NCBI GenBank assembly: GCA_902836725.1
Contig: CADFRV010000091.1
Span: forward strand, 1-9,438
Length of the DNA stretch: 9,438 nucleotides
Direction: 5' to 3'
Source: Muribaculaceae bacterium
GTDB lineage: Bacteria > Bacteroidota > Bacteroidia > Bacteroidales > Muribaculaceae
Part shown: positions 6,227 to 9,438 of the stretch, piece by piece
Layout of the letters: every line of letters begins with the position of its first letter
Numbering within the stretch: the first letter of the stretch is position 1
Notes under the pieces: model-generated
What the model was told of the DNA's origin: nothing
Seen by the model: the letters and a program-made list of their open reading frames with translations, nothing else
Databases searched by the model: none
Made by a program: the position numbers and the translations under genes

Positions 6227-7459
6227 ATGAAACGTTTTCTGACATGGCTTATCGCGGCTACGGCTATCCTCGCCGTCACCGCCCATCCCAAAGTGAAGCC
6301 CGGCATAGAGGTGCTCCGCGAAAACAATTTCGACATACTCAAGGGGAAACGTGTGGGCCTGATCACCAACCCTACCGGAGTGGACAACGACCTGCGCTCC
6401 ACCATCGACATACTGCACGAAAGCCCCGAAGTGAATCTGGTGGCGCTATTCGCACCGGAACATGGCGTGCGCGGTGATATCCCGGCAGGCCAGAAGGTGA
6501 CCGCCTCCACCGACAAGGCCACCGGAGTGAAAGTTTACTCCCTCTACGGAGCCACCCGCAAACCCACACCCGAGATGCTGAAGGATATCGACGTGCTTGT
6601 GTATGATATCCAGGACAACGGATGCCGCTCCTATACCTTCATCTCCACGATGGGGCTCGCCATGGAGCAATGTGCCCGGCTCGGCAAGGAGTTCGTGGTG
6701 CTCGACCGCCCCGATCCGTTGGGAGGGAACAAGACGGAGGGTCCGGTTACGGAACCCGACTGCATAAGTTTCGTAAGCCAGTATCCGATACCATACATCT
6801 ACGGTCTCACCCCCGGCGAACTGGCACGCCTGCTCTACGAAGAGAAGATGCTCTCCACCGACAAACCACTGAAACTTACCGTAGTGCCTATGAAAGGATG
6901 GAACCGCGACATGCTTTTCTCCGACACCGGCATGCCATGGGTGCTCCCCTCCCCGCATATCCCCTCGGCCGAGACAGCCGTCTATTATCCCGCCACCGGC
7001 ATAGCGGGCGAACTTGACTATCTCAACATCGGCGTGGGCTACACCATGCCTTTCCGCACATTCGCCGCTTCATGGATCAACGGGCGCGACCTGGCCGACA
7101 ATCTGAACGCATTGCAGCTCCCGGGGGTGATGTTCCGGCCCATAAGCTACAAACCATATTACGGCTTCGGAAAGGCGACCGATCTCAACGGCGTGGAGGT
7201 TTACGTCACCGATTTCGACAAGGCGGAGCTGACCCTGGTGCAGTTCTACGTGATGCAGGAGCTCGCCAGGATGTATCCGGCGCACAAAGCCTCGGCAGGA
7301 GCGTCACCGGCACGCTTCGGCATGTTCGACAAGGTATGCGGAAGCAAGGCTGTGCGCACCGGCTTTTTCAAGAGGCACCGTGTGGAGGATATAGACCGGC
7401 TTTGGCACAAGGACCTCCCGGCATTTGAAAAAACAAAAAAAGAATACCATCTCTACTGA
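6227..7459 (+). CDS. namZ: Exo-beta-N-acetylmuramidase NamZ (DUF1343, GH171 family), exported
   Basis: A 410-residue protein of usual family length. The N-terminus MKRFLTWLIAATAILAVTA is a signal peptide, placing it in the periplasm or outside. Family blocks are GKRVGLITNPTGV (40-52); FAPEHGVRGD (75-84), whose E78 lies where the catalytic Glu of characterised NamZ is expected; LVYDIQDNGCRSYTFISTM (124-142), the hallmark of the family; LDRPDPLGG (159-167); PSPHIPSAETAVYYPATG (241-258); and a C-terminal accessory region (about 290-410) with YYGFGKATDLNGVEVYVTD. NamZ releases MurNAc from the non-reducing end of peptidoglycan fragments, the step before sugar uptake. The segment around 267-276 reads NIGVGYTMPF where I recall a GRGT-type motif in the Bacillus enzyme, suggesting a distinct subgroup. 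It starts 66 bases after the permease stop, with no clear promoter in the gap, and ends 8 bases before the kinase. Confidence 0.9.
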   Translation: MKRFLTWLIAATAILAVTAHPKVKPGIEVLRENNFDILKGKRVGLITNPTGVDNDLRSTIDILHESPEVNLVALFAPEHGVRGDIPAGQKVTASTDKATGVKVYSLYGATRKPTPEMLKDIDVLVYDIQDNGCRSYTFISTMGLAMEQCARLGKEFVVLDRPDPLGGNKTEGPVTEPDCISFVSQYPIPYIYGLTPGELARLLYEEKMLSTDKPLKLTVVPMKGWNRDMLFSDTGMPWVLPSPHIPSAETAVYYPATGIAGELDYLNIGVGYTMPFRTFAASWINGRDLADNLNALQLPGVMFRPISYKPYYGFGKATDLNGVEVYVTDFDKAELTLVQFYVMQELARMYPAHKASAGASPARFGMFDKVCGSKAVRTGFFKRHRVEDIDRLWHKDLPAFEKTKKEYHLY

Positions 7460-7467
7460 CACCCCCT

Positions 7468-8319
7468 ATGAAACTTATCGCAGACGGCGGAAGCACCAAA
7501 GTACACTGGCGCCTTTCAGATGGGAACAGACCTGTGGCGGATATCTTCACCCCGGGTATGAACCCCTCGGTAATGCCTGCCGCGACATTGCGTGCCATTC
7601 TCGAGACGGATCTGATACCGCAGCTCCCTGAAAACATCGCTGTCAGCAGTGTGGAGTATTACGGGGCGGGATGCCGTGGAGAAGCCTGCCACACCATGCG
7701 GCAGGCGCTCGGCGCTGCATTGCCGCATGCCGCGGAGATCACGGTCGACAGCGATATGCTCGGCGCATGCGTGGCCATGTCGCGCGGCATCCGTTCGATA
7801 GTATGCATACTCGGCACGGGAGCCAACTCCTGCCTTTTCGACGGTGAAAAGATTATCGGCAATGTGCCGCCGCTCGGTTACATCCTGGGCGACGAGGGGT
7901 CAGGCGCATGGCTCGGCAAGACGCTTGTGGCCGATGTGCTCAAGGAGATACTCCCCGAGGCAATATGCAGGGAATTCCACAGGCGGTACCCATACGGATA
8001 CGACGAACTGATACGCCGCGTTTACCGCCCGGCAGAGGGTGACACCCCGCCAAACAGTTTCATGGCTACATTCGCCCCATTCCTGAGCGAACATATCGAC
8101 TGTCCGGAAATCGAACACATTGTCGTCACCGGATTCACCCTTTTCTTCGAACGTAACATAATGCTGTACAGCCGGCAGGAAAAGCCGGAAGTGTCCCACG
8201 GCACGCTGCCGCTTTATTTCACAGGGTCGGTAGCATACGCTTTCCGCAAGCAGCTTGAGGATGTGGCATCACGCTACAGCCTCCCGCGCCCTTCCGTGCG
8301 CCGCTCTCCTCTGGGATAA
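7468..8319 (+). CDS. murK: BadF/BcrA-type amino-sugar kinase (MurK-like; GlcNAc/MurNAc kinase)
   Basis: A 283-residue ASKHA-fold kinase. ADGGSTKVHW (5-14) is the phosphate-1 loop; VDSDMLGA (93-100) carries the conserved Asp region of the GlcNAc-kinase family; ILGTGANSCLFDG (114-126) is the phosphate-2 loop; PPLGYILGDEGSGAWLGK (134-151) is the family signature; and FTGSVAYAFRKQL (251-263) is the adenosine motif. Relatives phosphorylate GlcNAc, and MurK members phosphorylate MurNAc (some also GlcNAc) to the 6-phosphate. Linkage to NamZ and an AmpG-like permease favours MurNAc, but the sequence alone cannot separate MurK from GlcNAc kinase. It is cytoplasmic. The product MurNAc-6-phosphate would need a MurQ etherase, which is not in this window. 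The C-terminus stops at RRSPLG, a few residues shorter than I would expect for the family. It is the last gene of the operon; its stop codon is in the loop of a candidate terminator hairpin. Confidence 0.83.
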   Translation: MKLIADGGSTKVHWRLSDGNRPVADIFTPGMNPSVMPAATLRAILETDLIPQLPENIAVSSVEYYGAGCRGEACHTMRQALGAALPHAAEITVDSDMLGACVAMSRGIRSIVCILGTGANSCLFDGEKIIGNVPPLGYILGDEGSGAWLGKTLVADVLKEILPEAICREFHRRYPYGYDELIRRVYRPAEGDTPPNSFMATFAPFLSEHIDCPEIEHIVVTGFTLFFERNIMLYSRQEKPEVSHGTLPLYFTGSVAYAFRKQLEDVASRYSLPRPSVRRSPLG

Positions 8320-8332
8320 TCACCTCAGAGGG
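8307..8332 (+). terminator. Candidate terminator hairpin at the end of the salvage operon
   Basis: CCTCTGGG (8308-8315) pairs with CCTCAGAGG (8324-8331, one G-U pair) to form an 8-base-pair stem closed by the 8-base loop ATAATCAC; a further T-G pair is possible at 8307/8332. The kinase stop TAA (8317-8319) is in the loop. The sequence after it is A/T-rich (TTAAGTAAG) but has no run of T, so a factor-independent terminator is only plausible. Its position at the end of the last gene, before a convergent gene, supports the reading. Confidence 0.45.
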
Positions 8333-8333
8333 T

Positions 8334-8384
8334 TAAGTAAGTCATGAAAATTATTCCGCATAAAACATACAACAGGCTTACTTA
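8334..8384. repeat. Inverted repeat between the convergent kinase and sigma-factor genes
   Basis: TAAGTAAG (8334-8341) and CTTACTTA (8377-8384) are perfect reverse complements, extended inward by a T-G and a C-G pair, with about 31 unpaired bases between. The right arm contains the stop codon of the sigma-factor gene (8382-8384, minus strand). The arms are AT-rich and the loop is long, so this may be a weak bidirectional termination structure, a protein-binding palindrome or a chance match. Confidence 0.35.
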
Positions 8385-8909
8385 TGCGTCTGAAGGCGAT
8401 TTCTCGTATTGGGGGAAAACCGATTTCAAGGCTGAGAGAGCGCTGTAGATATGGCTTTCCACTGTGCGCACCGAGAGTCCCAGACGTTCGGCGATCTCTT
8501 TATGGCTAAGCCCCTCGAACCGCGACATGGAAAAGATCTCCCTGCGCTTTTCCGGCATACGGTCGAGAGCCATGCGCAACAGCAGTTCCGCTTCATCGCA
8601 GATGATAGGATCGACGGCAGACAGCTCGGAGCTTACCTTCTCCACCTCATGCAAAGGTGCGTCCACCAATCCCCTCTCAAACCGGTTTACCTGTATTTTT
8701 ATGCAGTCAAGCGCCTGATAACGCGCCATCCTGTATATATATCTGTCGATTTCGGGATTATCATGCCACACATCAGGCTTGGCCCAAAGCTGAGTGAACA
8801 CATCCTGCGCGATATCTTCAGCATCATCCTCAGACTTTACCAACTTCCTGACGAAGTTTTTCACCGGTGCGAAATAGGTTTTGAAAATCTTCTCAAATTC
8901 CTTCTGCAT
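8382..8909 (-). CDS. ECF-type RNA polymerase sigma-70 factor, without adjacent anti-sigma gene
   Basis: A 175-residue protein from ATG 8909, chosen because family members begin a few residues before the FEKIFKTYF helix; a TTG at 8951 would add 14 untypical residues. Region 2 spans about 1-75 (YFAPVKNFVRKLVKSEDDAED, then IAQDVFTQLW and YIYRMARYQALDCIK), the -10 recognition and core-binding part. Region 4 spans about 108-165 (LDRMPEKRREIFSMSRFEGLSHKEIAERLGLSVRTVESHIYSAL), with the helix-turn-helix for the -35 element. There is no region 3, as expected of ECF sigma factors of Bacteroidetes polysaccharide-type loci. In those systems a FecR-like anti-sigma and SusC/SusD genes usually follow; here the gene runs into the convergent kinase, so it is an orphan. 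Its targets are unknown. The strong housekeeping-type promoter at 8971-9001 suggests constitutive transcription, with control by other means. Confidence 0.9.
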   Translation of the reverse strand: MQKEFEKIFKTYFAPVKNFVRKLVKSEDDAEDIAQDVFTQLWAKPDVWHDNPEIDRYIYRMARYQALDCIKIQVNRFERGLVDAPLHEVEKVSSELSAVDPIICDEAELLLRMALDRMPEKRREIFSMSRFEGLSHKEIAERLGLSVRTVESHIYSALSALKSVFPQYEKSPSDA

Positions 8910-8970
8910 GGTCACTTTTAGATATACCCCTATAGCGTCGGAGCCATACAAACTGTTTGATGACCCACCG

Positions 8971-9001
8971 CAAATTTACAGTTTTTTCATATTTATACAA
9001 A
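8971..9001 (-). promoter_or_regulatory. Housekeeping promoter of the ECF sigma-factor gene
   Basis: On the minus strand, TTTG (9001-8998), a spacer of exactly 19 bases and TAAATTTG (8978-8971) fit the Bacteroidetes consensus TTTG/N19-21/TAnnTTTG at every fixed base. Initiation near 8966 gives a leader of about 57 bases before ATG 8909. It is the best promoter match in the window. Confidence 0.75.
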
Positions 9002-9144
9002 AAAATTAATCTCCTGTTTAACATTTGCAAGACACCCGTCTGCCGCGTTTCCCTACCGGAACACCGCATGTTGTATAACGCCTTAAGATTCGGGAAAAAG
9101 TGTGAAGAAATAATAAAGATGGCGGGCGATTGGCCGAAAAAACT

Positions 9145-9152
9145 TAAATTTG
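9145..9152 (+). promoter_or_regulatory. Possible -7 element for the plus-strand gene at 9289
   Basis: TAAATTTG matches the Bacteroidetes -7 consensus completely. No convincing -33 TTTG lies 19-21 bases upstream; a TTGG at 9130-9133 is too close. Initiation near 9157 would give a leader of about 130 bases before the gene at 9289, or a leaderless start at the 12-codon reading frame at 9155. In the remainder of the 379-base gap (8910-9288) I see only the sigma-factor promoter; no RNA gene or repeat could be supported. Confidence 0.35.
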
Positions 9153-9288
9153 TGATGTCAGAAAAGGCCATGCTCCTTACAGGGATGTTCTGATTATAAA
9201 CCGGTGATGCTGCCGGAGAGCCTCCTCATGCAGACACTCCGATATCGCGGACAGAGCGGTCTATAACTCTATTTTACAGCAAAGAATT

Positions 9289-9438
9289 ATGGCTACATTT
9301 TTGCTCATAACAGGCGTGATTCTGCTGAGTGCCGGAATAGTGGAAGCCTTCCGCCACCCCTCGGCCGGGGCTGTCGCCTCATATGCCGGTCTGGTGGCGC
9401 TGCTTAACAGCGGCTATGGCTCAACGCTCACACAGCAG
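9289..9438 (+). CDS. Unrecognised small membrane protein, N-terminal part
   Basis: Fifty codons are present before the window ends; the frame has no stop. The translation begins MATFLLITGVILLSAGIVEAF, a hydrophobic segment of about 18 residues. After a short polar turn (RHPSAGAV) a second hydrophobic stretch follows (VASYAGLVALL). The start of the chain could be an uncleaved signal anchor or the first of two or more helices. The ATG follows AAAGAATT, a plausible A-rich Bacteroidetes leader end. I do not recognise the family. It is divergent from the ECF sigma factor with 379 bases between the two starts, and it might be a sigma-linked membrane protein, but nothing in the sequence shows this. 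Codon use and GC content match the neighbours. Confidence 0.6.
   Translation, partial: MATFLLITGVILLSAGIVEAFRHPSAGAVASYAGLVALLNSGYGSTLTQQ

Noticed and set aside
5401..6477. A long open frame (358 codons) overlapping the permease and namZ genes on the same strand
   Set aside because: Its translation is rich in Arg, His and Pro with no domain, as expected for a shifted frame of GC-rich coding sequence. The overlapped genes have clear family motifs.
7468..8319. The short C-terminus (RRSPLG then stop) as a frameshift truncation of the kinase
   Set aside because: Neither other frame after the stop restores a recognisable family tail, all catalytic motifs are intact, and only a few terminal residues would be missing.
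9018..9027. A TAACATTTG sequence on the plus strand as a promoter for the gene at 9289
   Set aside because: The gap between TA and TTTG is three bases instead of two and there is no -33 element.

Overview
The window looks like a chromosomal segment of a gut-type Bacteroidales bacterium, possibly Muribaculaceae. This rests on protein types (a secreted endonuclease I with a Bacteroidales-style C-terminal tail, a CBM9-like protein, a NahK/MdsC-like kinase, a DUF1343 protein) and on Bacteroidetes-type promoter motifs (TAnnTTTG at -7, TTTG at -33) upstream of several genes. The family assignment within the order is a guess. No tRNA, rRNA, CRISPR array, insertion sequence or phage gene was seen.

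Layout. Bases 1-115 are the 3' end of a LacI-family regulator on the + strand. It converges on a minus-strand group read from about 3498 down to 143: a secreted endonuclease I, a NahK-type N-acetylhexosamine 1-kinase and a CBM9-like protein, with gaps of 37 and 52 bases. About 100 bases separate this group from a divergent plus-strand group at 3598-8319: a SpoIID/LytB-domain protein, an AmpG-like MFS permease, a NamZ (DUF1343, GH171) exo-N-acetylmuramidase and a BadF/BcrA-type amino-sugar kinase, with gaps of 16, 66 and 8 bases. A hairpin at the end of the kinase gene may be its terminator. An ECF sigma factor on the minus strand (8382-8909) converges on this operon and has a near-perfect promoter at 8971-9001. 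The last 150 bases begin a small membrane protein on the plus strand.

How it fits together. The plus-strand operon reads as a peptidoglycan-salvage module. NamZ is predicted to be exported and to release MurNAc from the non-reducing ends of glycan fragments; the permease would import the sugars; the kinase would phosphorylate MurNAc and/or GlcNAc; the SpoIID-domain protein acts on glycan strands in its known relatives. It recalls the MurNAc utilisation genes of Tannerella forsythia, although no MurQ etherase is present here. The divergent arm adds a kinase of a different fold that acts at C1 of N-acetylhexosamines, and a secreted nuclease, so the locus as a whole could serve scavenging of dead-bacterium material (cell wall, DNA, amino sugars). 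That last reading is inference from gene content.

Points most worth a second look: the SpoIID protein has no visible export signal although its partner NamZ does; the permease-namZ junction can form mutually exclusive RNA stems; the spoIID start codon lies only four bases after a -7 promoter element, implying a leaderless or nearly leaderless mRNA; and two unrelated amino-sugar kinases face each other across one short promoter region.
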